Shown here one piece after another: positions 1-11,979 of a stretch of 64,000 bases of DNA; within the stretch, counting starts at the first letter, position 1, and every line of letters begins with the position of its first letter. The position numbers and the translations under genes are program-made. This DNA is from Golubevia sp. BC0850 (taxonomy: Eukaryota > Basidiomycota > Exobasidiomycetes > Golubeviales > Golubeviaceae). The DNA is taken from contig JAAVVG010000029.1 of the NCBI GenBank assembly GCA_012976225.1, forward strand, positions 1 to 64,000, read 5' to 3'. Below the pieces are notes generated by a model, which did no database searches, was not told where the DNA came from, and saw only the letters and a program-made list of their open reading frames with translations.

Positions 1-732
1 ATTCTGGGACGATTCTGAGGAGATTGTGTGGGAGTCAACTATTCTCCATCAACTTTTACCGTCTCTTCGCAGGTGAGAGGCCACCCTCAAGGAGCTCTCA
101 ATCAAGATAGATGGAAGAAAATCAAGGGCTTCTCCTCTCATCGAGAGAGTCTCTTCCGGATAAAGGAAGGGTCGATTTAAAAGGAGAGATAGGGCGATAG
201 AGAGAGAGAGAGGGGGGGGGGAGAGAGGAGACGAAATAGCTCTTTCGTCTGGACTGTGTGCTTTCGACTTCAATCTAAACTAAGAATTTTTTCGCTTGGG
301 TAAACGTCTTTCGTTCAAAGTCGAAAGCTATCGAAGGAAAGAAATGAATATCTGAAGAGAACAGAACACTTCACAGTCGACTTTCTTCACTGTCTAAATC
401 AATGATAAGACGATAAACGATTGGAGTAAGCTCTTAAGGCAAACATTCTCTCCCAATCTTCGTTGCCTTGCCCTTTTGATTGGCAGAGTTTTTTCCTTTA
501 CTGAAAATCCAATCATTATGACATCGAAGGCTTAATTTTCCACAGAGAATACTGTGGAAGATCACAGAAAGTGGCTTCACTCCTTCGACCTTCCTTTCGC
601 GTCCCAACAACTCCTAACTTCTTCGACAAGCTTTAAAGGTACCCCTACAGCACCTGTATTCCAAGTGGAAGTTTTACTGAATTCCCTACTCTTTTCTTTT
701 CTGTGATGTACAGATGATCGCGCTTTTCCTCC
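1..732. other. left edge, no confident gene
   Basis: No gene can be supported here. One frame on the + strand is open from the window edge to a TGA at 74-76 and could be the tail of a gene that begins outside, but it is too short to judge. A GA-rich tract followed by a G-run lies at about 199-223. The remainder is A/T-rich sequence without a recognisable motif. Confidence 0.4.
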
Positions 733-2375
733 TTGGCCTCGATGGCCTCCTCACAGGCTTGGTGGCAAGAAAAAAAGGGAGTGAAAACCTTACGTAACCG
801 GTTCCTGGGCGTCCCTTTTAAACCCAAACAAACCCCTATCTTTTTCAAGTCTCTTTCCTTACCACCATTCCAAATCTTTTCAATAAGAAGCCTTCAGAAT
901 CAAGATCAAGCAATGATGGGCATCTCGATGGATTACATCAAGATGCTGGTAGCAGACATCGACGCTTTCTACCTCCTGGCCTTGTTCACTTTGATTATCT
1001 TCATTTCTATGATTCTTGTTATAATCCTTTCGTTCTCTTCCGATTTCCTTTACAAATGCTTCCAATCCTTTGAAAAGGCGTTGAAAAAGGAATTGGAAAC
1101 ATTTGTACTCTTCCGCTTGCGGATGAACACTGATAGGTCCTGTATCCTCCTTCTTTTCCCTCCCTTCTCTTCTTTCTTCTCTTCATGCTCTCAGGAACCA
1201 TCTCAGGATCTTCTTCCTCAAGGTGTTCTTCGTACTTTGATCAAGAGCCTCAATCAAAAACAGAGAGCGCCCATGAGACTAGATTCCAACAAATGGTTTG
1301 AAGTGGTGAACGAGAAGGGCTTTGGTAGGGAGCTGGAGCTTGAGCTTCATGATATGGAGCCCGATAAGGTATTGAAGGCTTGAAGGTTCTTTGATGAGAA
1401 AGGTGGCTCGACTTTGAAGAAGATCTCAATCGACTCAGTTAGCACTTCCTGGGAGGGGATCTGGAATTTTGGGCCTGAGATCGATTCACTTTTCCCGCTA
1501 CTTTGCAAGTCTATGAGTTCACTTAGAACCGTACATTTAGCTGATTCTAATTCTTCCCAACGGAACCTTCTACTCTTGGCAGAGAGGCTACTTTACCTCC
1601 CTTATTTAGTTGACTTCCGATGTTATCAAAGGTCTGATGAGGATAAGGTCCGTTTTCTTCTAAGCTCAAACTTTACAGAACCCAAACTTCTTCAAGATAC
1701 AACGACCGTCAATTCATCCTCCAGAGGTTTATCCAAAGCTCTTCTAATACTCTATTTACCGACTCTAGATTTTCACGATCGTCTCACTTCCAAAGGCCAT
1801 TGGAAATCGCTCTCTTCTCTTAAAGTTACGACATTCTACAGTCACTTAACTCGGAAAAAGGTACTTTCAACTTATTCTCATTCTTTCAAACACCTTGGCA
1901 TCAAACTCACTAGATCTGGAGATCACGATTCAGACTCACCAATTAGATATCCAAATTTAGAGGTGTTAGAAATTGAGGAAATGGACTCTAGGTTCTCAAA
2001 CTGGATGAAGGTTTCTTCTACTCTGAAGCTTTTCCACAATCGCTTTCACCGTGGCACTCCTTCATTTAGACAAATCAGGGCATCAATTTAGACGGTTGGA
2101 GTGAATGTTGGAAAGCTTTTCCGATTCTTCAAGCTCTTAGATTTGAAGCCTCCAACGTTCCCCTTCAAACTAGTGAAATCTCTGATTTCCTCAGATCAAG
2201 AAGACGTTATGTAAAGGAGAACGGGAGAGTAGATGGGGTTCTCATGTTGAACATCAATAAGCTCGTCATTTCCTTCGAAAGGATCAGCACAGAAGCGCTA
2301 GTTGAATTGAGAGAGTTAGTGGAGGAAGTGTTCGATTGGCGTTTAGAGCCAGATCTCTGGGAGGTTACGATTTGA
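733..2375 (+). pseudogene. F-box/LRR-like reading frame with one in-frame stop
   Basis: I do not recognise a named family, but the second half has the leucine spacing of fungal F-box/LRR-like proteins (for example ILQALRFEASNVPL). The frame opening at 733 or at an internal ATG (913) runs to TGA at 1381-1383. The next codons in the same frame continue the protein (RFFDEKGGSTLKKISIDS) down to 2010. A 59-base GT-AG intron at 2011-2069 in phase 0 then restores the frame, joining SNWMK to TNQGINLDGW, with the natural stop at 2373-2375. Around residues 78-100 there is a hydrophobic stretch and no clear F-box. The single TGA has no plausible intron to remove it, so this is a decaying gene, a sequencing error, or a gene starting downstream of the stop. 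A candidate intron at 1137-1194 would break the frame, so I did not use it. Confidence 0.5.
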
Positions 2376-3183
2376 AAATCGACTTTCTCGGTGAGTACAT
2401 TCAAATGGAATGACGTCAAGGTCACCTCATCTGATCTGAGACCTTCCCTCTCACTCTCCCTTTGCCTCACAGCTGATAGTCACAAGACTCTGAACACTAC
2501 TACGTACCTACTTCTCGATTGTTCTGCCTTGATGGAGATCTCGAATACTTCCATCCAAACCCAACTTCTTCAACTCGGCCCAATCATCAAGTCCTGCGAT
2601 CCCATCGCCACTTCTCAACTTTCAAACGACTCTCTTCGACACAAAAGCAGCTAGCATCTTCCTTTTCTTCATTTCTACTGGTCAAATCTTAGTTCTTATG
2701 AGGTCTAGGGGGAGACTAATCCCAAGCTTAAGGAAAGATGAAGCTTCCTGTTCAACTATTGCGCGAGTCGTATACGAATCTTCGACTCCTGAACGCTTCT
2801 ACAAAACTTCAAGTCTTCTCCTTTTTCGTTCGTAGTTTCCTCTAACAAATTGTCTATCTTCTGTTCCTGTTCTTTTTTTGTCTCTGTCTTCTCGTTTTCA
2901 ATTGCGATCGCTCCCCCCCCCCACCCCTTTCCCCTACTCCTTTTTTCGTACGTCTCTCCTTTCGTCTTGGCCTGGCGCCGACTGCTTTCCTATTTCATAC
3001 AAGATATTCTTCTTCTCGCGATCTCTTTTCTTCTTCCCTGTCTGATAATTTTCATCCTTTCGACAATTCATTACTTCCTCCCTTTCTTAGCTTGCTTTCC
3101 TCATCGTCATTTAATCTTCTTCAGTCTTGACTTCTGTCTTCGTTGGATCCTCTTCCTTCCTCCCACTGAGAAGTTGAGAAAGT
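2376..3183. other. intergenic, pyrimidine-rich
   Basis: About 0.8 kb with no supportable gene. The stretch from about 2850 to 3180 is strongly C/T-rich, as seen in 5' leaders of other genes in this window (for example before 45541 and 57548), so it may be the leader of the small frame starting at 3184. Confidence 0.4.
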
Positions 3184-3729
3184 ATGTCATGGACAGGAGG
3201 AAAACAAGCGAATAATCCAGATTTCTTCGGTTTGGATCACTACCGAGCTTCAACCTTTTCCTCCCCACTTCGACATTCTCTTACATTCAGACTGGCCGAA
3301 TCTTCTCCATCTTTAACGTACCTCGAATTCAGATCTTCCAGGCCCAACAGCGAAAAGAAAACGTCGACCACTCGAATTACTCTCTTCACGCTCTCTGAAT
3401 CGAATTTGGCTTATTCCTATCATCGTTGTTTGAAATCTCCATTACCTACCCAAAGGAAAGACTCAGTCATCTTGGTGGGGTGGAATCCAACTGTAGATGT
3501 AGGACAAGGTATTCTTGAGCGCAAAAGAGGCAGTCACAGGTCTTTCACGAGCGCAAGGAGCTTCGAAAAGAAAGTTCAGAGCTATATCCACTACAGGCAC
3601 AATCCGAGACTTGAAGAAGTAATCAGTAATCAGATTACTTCGAAGAGGACAAAAGATGTCATCAAAGAGAACAAAGAGAAGAAAACGAATTCAAAAGCCT
3701 CTCAGCCTCTGAGTGACCAAGCCCCCTAA
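3184..3729 (+). CDS. hypothetical protein, 181 aa
   Basis: Single uninterrupted frame from ATG 3184 to TAA. I recognise no domain. The product is Ser/Thr/Arg-rich with a Lys-rich tail (residues about 150-175) and no signal peptide or membrane segment. It lies behind a pyrimidine-rich stretch that could be a 5' leader. Its last 68 bases overlap, on the opposite strand, the end of the coiled-coil frame at 3662-4513, so the two would be convergent and overlapping. It could equally be a chance frame in a gene-poor stretch. Confidence 0.3.
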   Translation: MSWTGGKQANNPDFFGLDHYRASTFSSPLRHSLTFRLAESSPSLTYLEFRSSRPNSEKKTSTTRITLFTLSESNLAYSYHRCLKSPLPTQRKDSVILVGWNPTVDVGQGILERKRGSHRSFTSARSFEKKVQSYIHYRHNPRLEEVISNQITSKRTKDVIKENKEKKTNSKASQPLSDQAP

Positions 3730-4513
3730 TCTCGATCCTCAATCTTCCAAGCTCTTCTTCAAAATCTTTGTCTCCTGGAGTGTCAAACCTCCCTATCTTC
3801 ATCCTCACTTCCTCGTCATCCCCTCTCTTTCTGATTTTCTTTCTACCACTAGATTTTGGAGCGTCTTTCTCTCCAGCCTCTCTTCGTTTCTCTTTGCGAG
3901 TCCACCATCCTTCAGCCTCGATTGAAGCGCTTTCCTCCTTGACTAAATCATATCCGATCATCTCCTTCTCTTTTAAATCTCTTAATTCTTCATTTATCCG
4001 GCTCTGTTGCTCCAACAAAGAAAGCTGTCTCTTGAGGTTTGAGTTTTTCTTTAGGCTCTCGTCTCTCTATGTCTCTCTCTCTTGTTCACATCTCTTGAGA
4101 TTGAGTCGAACTGCTTCAGTGTGGTTGCTCGATTGGACTTTTGAGTCTCTTGAGTTGATTTCTATCTGATCCTTTTCTCTGCTTAATCGGTCTCTCTCTT
4201 GAATGATTCTGTTCTTGTCACTCAATAACTCGTTTCTTTCAGATAGTAGATTCTGACAATTAGCTTCTAGTCTCTTGTTTTCAGCTATTAGCTTCTTGTT
4301 CACCTTTCTAGATTTCTTCAATTCTTCCTCAGCTCTGTCAGCTCTGTTCATGTTTGAGTTCTTTGCCTGTTGCTCTGCTGTCATTTGACGATGCATCGAA
4401 TCTAGCTGATGTGTCGAATTGGTGCGGAAGGTTATGCATCCTAAAATTGAGTGAGAAACATGCGTGACAAGTTGACTGAAAGAAGCAAAGAATTCGGGAT
4501 GAGAATCAGTCAC
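3662..4513 (-). pseudogene. coiled-coil protein frame with one in-frame stop
   Basis: Reading the minus strand, a strongly charged coiled coil runs from about 4396 (an ATG within the frame that opens at 4513) down to the stop at 3662. Heptad-like Lys/Glu/Leu/Arg sequence such as AENKRLEANCQNLLSERNE is typical. A TAG at 4067-4069 interrupts it, yet the same frame continues as coiled coil directly afterwards (RDESLKKNSNLKRQLSLLEQ). The last ~100 residues become basic and acidic low complexity. No intron of realistic size removes the TAG: the nearest GT and AG are about 26 bases apart. The codon choice on both sides looks coding. The protein family is unknown to me. A point-mutated gene, a sequencing error or two separate products are all possible. 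Confidence 0.5.
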
Positions 4514-5860
4514 AATGTCGAGCCGGTTCTAAAGAAACGAGTGATACTAACTCCGTTGGGCAAACAGCACATGATGTTCGCGAGACGACAGGACTTCGAA
4601 AATGAAAGAAGAAGTGAATGGAAGAGGGATCGGAGAGGTAGAACGAATCAGTGTCAAACTCTTAATCCCACTGCAAGAAGACGATGCTCAGTCGAACCCA
4701 GCGACACTCACATCGCATGCTCTGTGTTGTGACTGGTAGCCTTGATTGCAGTAACAAAGAGCACTTATTTTGAATCTTGAATTTGTTTCCGTGATGTTGG
4801 AGAGGGAAGAAGTGGAAGAGGATGAGATCCATGAGATTCAACCTTTCAAGTTGCGAAATAGTCGCAATCACTTGTTACTGGACCACCAAGTGAGAAACAC
4901 CTTCCCTTCTCACCTACCCCTGTTCTATAGCATTTGTTTCTCTAGATACAAATGCCGATCATCGTATCAGAAGAATAAGACAAGTCTCTCAGAAGATGAG
5001 ACTGAAGCTGACTCTTTCTGATTTGAGGTGAGTTCTCTTCGAAGATTAAGATGAGTCCCTTCTTTACAGTCGCGAGTCGAAGAGCAGCACTTTCACATCA
5101 CTTGTGATCAAATACAGGACTTTGGTCAGGGGAAAGATACCGCATACATTCCAAGAGGCGTTTACCTCGCACTATCGACACCCCAGCTACTCTTTTTTTG
5201 GGCCGCTCTCGTTCAATCTTTTTTTTTTTTTTTTACCTAGCCATGCTTCCTTCAAAATTCGAACCTGACAGCTTCTCACTCTTCAAAAGGAGAGTACGAG
5301 AAGTCGGCAGAGAGGCATCTTCGTCCTCTGCATCAGCTTCAGGGTTTTGCAGACATGCTACGGCTGAGCTAGATGCTGAGTTCTCCTAAAGTTTTAGGGT
5401 CTGAAGGAATGGGCGATCTCCAGTTCCAGTTGATAGAGACGAAAATGAGACGCTTTAAGATGGAGAGAGGAATGACAAGACCCGCAAGAACGGTAGAAGG
5501 GCAGCAGGATCTGGACCGCAAGCTCGATTGCTTCAACGATCTCAGTTGCCTCTGTCAAACTAGATGAAGAGAGGGAGAGAATTTGAAAGGAGAGAATGAG
5601 GGTCAGTCTTTGAAAGAAGAGTGACAGCGAAACTTAGCCATTCAGCCCAACGAAGGGCGAATCCTTTCGACTTTGGACCGTGTTGCTTACCCATTCCGTC
5701 TGTCTCTAATCCATGTGAAAGGCCATTTTGGACGAGAGTAGTGAGTGTAGTAGACGAAAGAAACCTTGTATACTTTTCGACTTCTTCCCCTCGCACTTCG
5801 CTATCCACTCTCTTGCTCCTCTTTCCGGTCGTTGATTCTTCTATCAAGTCAATCTTCTTG
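4514..5860. other. intergenic, no supported gene
   Basis: Several short open frames exist on both strands but none shows a domain, convincing splice partners or consistent coding character. A run of 16 T lies at 5219-5234. Upstream exons of the coiled-coil frame ending at 3662 may lie near 4520-4700, but I could not join them. The last ~250 bases are probably the leader of the PPR-like gene that starts at 5861. Confidence 0.4.
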
Positions 5861-8537
5861 ATGAATCCAGCTCTGATTCGATCACGATCACTCAATTTCT
5901 CCAGAGTCAGATCGATTCCTTCAAGAACTTGGATTGAAGCTGCAACTTCAACTTCTTCTTTGATTCTTTCTTCTTCTCTTGCTCAAACTCGATCCGCTTC
6001 TACCTCAACTTTCGAGAATCTAGTCGCATTCAGACGTAGAAACAATTTAGATGAACTACCAAAGTTAGATTCAAAAGAGCGAAGCTCAAAGAACAAGAAG
6101 AAGTTTGGTGACAGTGCAGCTAACAGGTTAAGGATTTCAAAACATTCAGAGTGGACTGACGACCAAAAAGAAATCTTCTATCGGACTAGAGCTGGTCAGA
6201 GGAAACTCAATGAAGCTTTATCTGAGATCCATTCAGAGATGAAGAGAGCTTCAAGACATTCATCCTATAGACCAGAAGGTCTTTCATCTCCAATCTCAAG
6301 CAATGATCAGCTCTGGGAGCAAGCTTTTGAATTGTTCGAGAGTTCTCCAAAAGCTCACCAGAGGGATTTCAGGGTGTATAATCAGTTGGTGGCTATGGCT
6401 TTTAAGGCTGGCAAGTTCAACAGGGCTATGGATTTGGTTTCTGATGTGAGTAGCTTTGAGGGTCAGGTTCTTGCGACGTTGCATTCCAAACATGGAACGT
6501 CTCCGCTTTTAGAAAGATTGATGGACTGCGAGAAAGAAAGGGGGCCTGCAAAGTCCGTTGAGAGCTGTGGGGTTCATGGGGTTCTAACTTTTTCTCCCTC
6601 TTCTATTCTCTCTTTCTCTTCACTTGTCCCTATCTTTACACCTCTATCAGTTCAAGAAATTAGCTCTTACTCCGTCCCTCTCTACTTTCACCACGGTCTT
6701 CTCATCCTTATCCTTCAAGTCCCCTCCTCCAACTCCAGATTCAGGACTGACGGTACGAGCTAAAAACCTCTTCTTAGAGTTAGAATCGATGAGACACAAG
6801 GCTTTCAACCTTTCCAAATTTCAAGAGGGTTCTATGGAGCTAGATCAAGATTTAAAAGATGAGATTCATTTCGCAGATGTCCTTTCTGAACGTTCAGAGG
6901 AGGTTGGTCCCAGGAAGATTTCTTCCTCTGCAGCAACTTTCAAACTCAGACAAGAAACCTTCTCAAAAACGTTGGAAGATTTGCAGATCGACAGAGAAGG
7001 TTTAGTAGGGGCTTATGTTTCTTATATTAGATTTCTGTTCGTTGTTGGTGAAGAAAAGGAAGCAAATGAACTGTTCGACAGACTAGCTTTAGAGGGATTG
7101 AGTTTGAGATCTGAGAATCCTAATCAAAGATTTGTTGCCATTTCAAAAGAGAGAAGGAAATTTAATGATTCGAAGCCAGGGAACCTTGAAGATCGAGAAG
7201 TCAGAGAATATTCAATGTTACCTCCTTATCCACATAAAGCACTTTTCACTATTATGTTTAAATCTCGAAATCTTGGAGTTGAAAGGTTTCTGGAACTCTT
7301 GAAAATGCGGAAGTCAAGTATGCAGCTTCTTGAGAACGATAAGGAGGTCATCAAGGCTTCTAATCATTGGAAAGAAGAGGTCGAAATGTTGAGAGTGGAT
7401 TCTATGGCTTTGGCTTCCATCCTAAGCTTTCTAGGGAGAGCTGATGTACGAGATGAAATTCAAAAGAAGTTTACTTTGGAGAATTGGAAGAGTTTATCTG
7501 ATCTTTTTGAAGAGCATTTCTTTACTCCTAAGGTTCAATCGAAGAGGATCGAGGGAGGTGAGGTTCAAGAAGATAGAAAAGCCAAAAGAAGCTTCAACAG
7601 TAAAGGGTTTGAAGACTTCAAGTTTCCATCTTCCTCTCAATTATCTAAGACTCTACACTTGTTTTTCAATGCCAAGAGACCTGAGAATGTATTGAAGTTG
7701 ATGAATCAGTTGGAATTTCTAGATCTAGAGGATGCTAACAGAAATCGGAACTCACTAGTTATGGATGTTAGGCATTTAAACCAAGTTTTGAAGGCTTGTA
7801 ATTCACTTCAAGATTGTGAGAGCTCTTTAGAATGGATAAAGAAGGGGTTGGAAAATGGTGTCATGGTTGGAAACGAGAATTTTGCACTGGCCATGAGAAG
7901 TTGCTCGATTGTCCAGCTGGAAGATTTAGAGATGGGTTTGAGAACTGGAGAAGAGATTTGGAAACTTTGGAGGAATGCTGAAGGAGTCAAGAAAGTTGGC
8001 CTAGTGGGTGGTGGCAAAGACGGCGATGAAGTTAAAAAGATTATCAAAGCTTTCATGGTTACTATTCATAGAGCTGTACTTAGAAGAGATGGATGGAGAG
8101 AAGCAAAAGAAGGAGAAGTCACAAATGATCAGCCTTCTACCACAATTCCCATGACTCGACAAAATTTGAAATCGATTCTTGAAGTCTTTCCGCTGGAGAA
8201 TGGTGATGGCTTGAGGTGGATCAAGAATTTACAGGAAGGATCCGATCATCAAAAACGAAGCAATTTCACTACTACTTCAAGCTCAAGCTCTAACAATCAA
8301 GCGAAGTTGGTTTGCAGAATCGTCCAATCCCTGACTGATACTGCTTTGACTTGGACTCTAGAAGAGAAGGCTATTGGGAAAGAGAATGATCCAAATACTA
8401 AGGAAGGGAAATACGAGAAGGGAAAGGACAAATATGGTAGAGATCGAGGATTGGAGAAGGCCAAGAGAGACGCCAAATGGTTTTGGATACTCAATCAAGC
8501 TGCGAGAGGAATGCTAGGGGTTTGGGGAAAGGAGTAG
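5861..8537 (+). CDS. PPR-like mitochondrial protein, 823 aa
   Basis: Two exons, 5861-6445 and 6651-8537, joined in phase 0 across a GTGAGT...CAG intron. The join creates a helical-repeat unit typical of pentatricopeptide proteins: AGKFNRAMDLVSD from exon 1 continues as FKKLALTPSLSTFTTVF from exon 2. The first ~50 residues are rich in Arg and Ser and lack acidic residues until the TFENLV segment, which fits a mitochondrial targeting peptide. Further degenerate helical-hairpin repeats follow, such as the one near LFFNAKRPENVLKLMNQLEF in the middle of the protein. Known PPR proteins bind organellar RNA and act in its processing or translation; the specific target cannot be told. I chose ATG 5861 because it opens directly into the targeting-like sequence; upstream in-frame codons exist. 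Confidence 0.75.
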
Positions 8538-8855
8538 AGCGGAGGAAGAAAATTAAAACGACAATCACTACTCATCTGTATTTATAAATGTCAATCCATT
8601 GTATCTCTTTCAAAGTAATCTTGCAATTCTTTCTCCAGCGAAGGAATTCGTTTCGAATCAGGCAAAGTGTGAAAAGAGAGAAGAAAGTTCATTGACAGAA
8701 AAGTAAGGATCGTAGAGGAATGTTAAAGGGTGATAAGAAGAAGTTAAGGTTGGGTAGTAGATTGCAGAGTCTTTCGGGAAATTTGCGAAACTGAGACAAG
8801 AGCAAGGAAGAGAGAACAATAGGATTTGTTTTTCGACGAGAGAACGTTCGTTTGA

Positions 8856-8887
<32 letters not shown>

Positions 8888-9122
8888 TACAAACAAAAAT
8901 GCGAACAAAAACAGAGATTCTAAAGAGGGAGATTGAGATAAGCCCAAAGCAGCAGGTGAAGAGATTGTGAAAGAAGAGATAGAGAGCGATTATTGATTGA
9001 TGCTTGGGAACGAGAAGACGAGAGAAGTGATGGCAGTTCTATTTTGAGATTTGATTCTGGAAGATCGTAAGAGACCGAACATGGGTAGACGTTTCATTTG
9101 AAGAAAAGAGAGAGAGAGAGAA
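8538..9122. other. intergenic between convergent genes, GA microsatellites
   Basis: This is the shared 3' space of the PPR-like gene (+) and glucanase A (-). It carries a long GA dinucleotide run at about 8857-8882 and a shorter one at about 9108-9120. I see no gene. Confidence 0.5.
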
Positions 9123-11979
9123 CTAGTATTCCCTTGCCATTGAAGCTTGACCTCTCGCCACTGGAGCAGGTGTCGTGAGAGCTCTTGATCCGACCTGAGC
9201 GACAGGAGTTGGTTCTCTCTTAGAGTTACCTCCATTGCATGGCCATCCTGAAGCGTCGTAGTTGTTGAGAGAGTAGACGTTGGATGGATAGTTGCATCCT
9301 TCGATCCTGGTGTAGGCGGCTGCTGTATCTTGGGCATCGTACCAAGCGCTGAGAGTTGGGAAGGTTTGACCTTTGGTGGAAGCAGTAGGCGAGACGGAAG
9401 ATCCAGTTGGAAGACGTAAGGAAGATGGATCTCCAGTAGTTGTCAAGGAAGGACCATCAGTGACAGCACCTCCAGCTTGAGAAACGGAAGCAGGTGGCCA
9501 TGGGTTGTATGAGTTTGGGTCGGCGTAATAGCTGCGAAACGGACAGGTGAAATGCAGTTGAAAGGAGGAGTTAGAATCGAACCAACCAAGGGTTGACGAG
9601 AAAGCTAGATCACTCACGTAGCAGTAGAAGCACCGGTCATCCAATCCTGGAAAGTGGATCCCCAGCTACTGGTAGGCACATCAGCACCGACTTGAGAACC
9701 GATACTTGAACAAGCTCCGACAGCTTCTTCGTTGGGGTTGTCTGGCATCCATCCTTGTTGAAGACCAAGTTTGTAGTTCCACATAGGAGCACTTGGCTTT
9801 CCAGTGGTAGTAGAATTACCGATCTTAGAAGACGAAGTGAAGGAGAGGTGGAGAAAGTGGAATGTATGCTCCGTCAGTTACAACTATCATTCAGTACCTC
9901 TTCAGTTAGAGCAACAATCAACTCACGTGCCATGTCCAGAAGAATTGGTGATGAAGAGCGTCCATCCATCCTAGAGCTAAAGACTTGATGTCCTTGATGT
10001 CGGCAGCACTGTAGTTCTCCCAGTCTTCGACAGAAGAGCAAGATCCTTGAGAGTTAGATCCATCACCTCCATCGTAAGTACCTTCGTAACGAGTACCTGC
10101 TTTGACGTTGTTGAGATACAAAGCACAATCGTTGATAGCGAGAGACCATTCTCCAGAGACAGTTAGACCGACGTTTCTCAATCCAGAGTCCTCATTTGGT
10201 CCGAAGTACTGGCAAGGCTTGGCAAGAGCTCCTCTGATACTCTGATCTCCACCAGGCGCGTTGAAGGCCAAGTAGGGATGGAAGTCGTAGGCGACTCTGT
10301 CGGCTCCTCGTAGGTAGTTGGCCCAAGAATCGACTCCACTTCCGACGAATCCAGAGTGAAGCATCATGTAAGGTCCGACTCCCGTTCCCATACCAGTTAT
10401 CTCTCTCATCATCAAGTAGACTTGACCGAAGAAGGCCATAGCATTTGGAAGTCCGATAGAGTTCAATTGAGGTTCGTTCATGACTGAGAAGAAAGGTACG
10501 ACTGGAGAAACGTCTGGCTGAGAGATGAATTGGGTCATGGCTCTGATGATGTTGAAAGTCCTTTGAGCGTTGGCGAATCCGAAGACTCCTAACATCCATC
10601 CGATGACTCCTTGCTGTTGAGATTCGAAGAAGGTGGGATAGAAGGAGAGTGTCAGTCGAGATGAGAGAATTGAGAACAAGAAAATCAAAGCTTTCGTCAG
10701 AAAAGAAAAGAGAGACTCACATGTCCACTGTGGTTGTTTCCGTTCTGACTTCCGGGAACTGTTTGAAATGGGCAACAGATGGAGAAGAACGTCAAAACTC
10801 GATGTCTTCTTCCTCTTCGACGCTACCGGCGAAGCTTCTTTACTCACCAGCATGCAAATCCAAGTTGATACGAATGCCATATTTACGAGCCCAACCAATA
10901 GCCTTGATGACGTATTCCCAAGAGACTCCTTCCAAGTAAGGTTCTCCATCGATCGTCTCAACAGCCCAGTATCCGACAGGAAGACGAACCCAATTTAGAC
11001 CAGCACCGGCAATCAAAGCGAAGTCTTCTTCAGTGATAAAGGTATCGTAATGCTTTCTCATTTCGGTTTCCAAGTTAGATTGTCCTCCGTTGTCGAGATA
11101 GTGCTGAGATAATCCATATTCGTCGTAGATGACGTTGTTGGTGTCGGCGTAAGGCTCAAAGAGTCCAGGGACGATGAAAGGTTCCAATACAAGCCATCCT
11201 CCCAAATTCACTCCCAAAATTTTGTTCTGTGTGTAGTCCCAGGTTTCAGAGATGGGAGGAGCGTAACTTTGAGCCTTGGCAGAGTTGTTACCTGGAGATG
11301 AGACCCAGAAACCTCCGAGGTCTGAGAAGGGAAAAAAGTGGAGAGAGAAGAAAGGTTAGATTGTAGATTAACGGGTAAGAATACCCTCTAGAGAAAAGAA
11401 TGAGTGGATAACGCTAAATCCAAAGGTTCGAGGGAGGGTCCTAAACACCACCCTCTACTGAGGGTCTCATCCGCCCCCTCCTTCCCCTTATGACTCAATC
11501 TCCAAACCAACGTATTTTTGCCAACCGGAATCCTATTTGAATTACTCACTGTTAATATACTGAAACTGCTGACCATTCTCCATTGTGATCATCGAACCAT
11601 TTCCACCTGTTTGAGCTACCTTGCTGAGAGGGTTGTTGTCATTTCCGCCCCCACCACTTCCTCCATCATCATCGTCTCCACCACCAGCAGAGTCATTCTG
11701 AGAATTTCCTGCTGAGTTATTACGAGTGACAGCTACTGGGACAGCGATGACGATGATCAAGACCACGATGGCAGCCAAGACTCCACCAACGATCCATTTC
11801 TTTTTGTTACTTGCAGCTGCTGAAGATCGCTTTCCATTGTAAGCATATCCAGTATCGTTGTCTGGTAGTAGAGCTGATCCAGCACCTGGAGTTGGAGGAT
11901 AGGCTAAAGCAGGTGTTTGAGCACCATCTCTAAAACTTCCTCCTGGAGTTTCGAAACCCTTGACTTGAGAGTAAGCCAT
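9123..11979 (-). CDS. GH5 exo-1,3-beta-glucanase A, membrane-anchored, 747 aa
   Basis: Exons on the minus strand: 11979-11550, 11321-10848, 10758-10721, 10613-9927, 9823-9618, 9531-9123; phases agree and total 748 codons. Glucan 1,3-beta-glucosidase of the ExgD type: a ~60-residue cytoplasmic Pro/Gly-rich head, one transmembrane helix (about 62-84, after NKKK), an Asp/Gly-rich linker, then the GH5 barrel. Conserved blocks include ILGVNLGGWLVLEPF, the acid/base Glu361 in SVMNEPQL and the nucleophile Glu469 in VSGEWSLA, so it looks active. The family hydrolyses terminal 1,3-beta-glucose units of wall glucan, here as a type II membrane enzyme facing the wall. A paralogue lies at 30773-34264 on the other strand. 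All five donors are GTGAGT. Exon 3 is only 38 bases. The C-terminal ~140 residues are Ser/Thr/Pro-rich. Confidence 0.93.

Noticed and set aside
1137-1194. GT...AG pair in the LRR-like frame
   Set aside because: It is 58 bases with a weak donor and shifts the frame into a quick stop; the unspliced frame is better.
4451-5567. Several + strand frames of 60-90 residues
   Set aside because: They are antisense to or beside the coiled-coil frame and show no coding character of their own.
6446-6650. Read-through of the PPR-like intron to extend exon 1
   Set aside because: The extended frame loses the helical repeat and stops in unrelated sequence, whereas splicing restores a PPR unit in phase 0.
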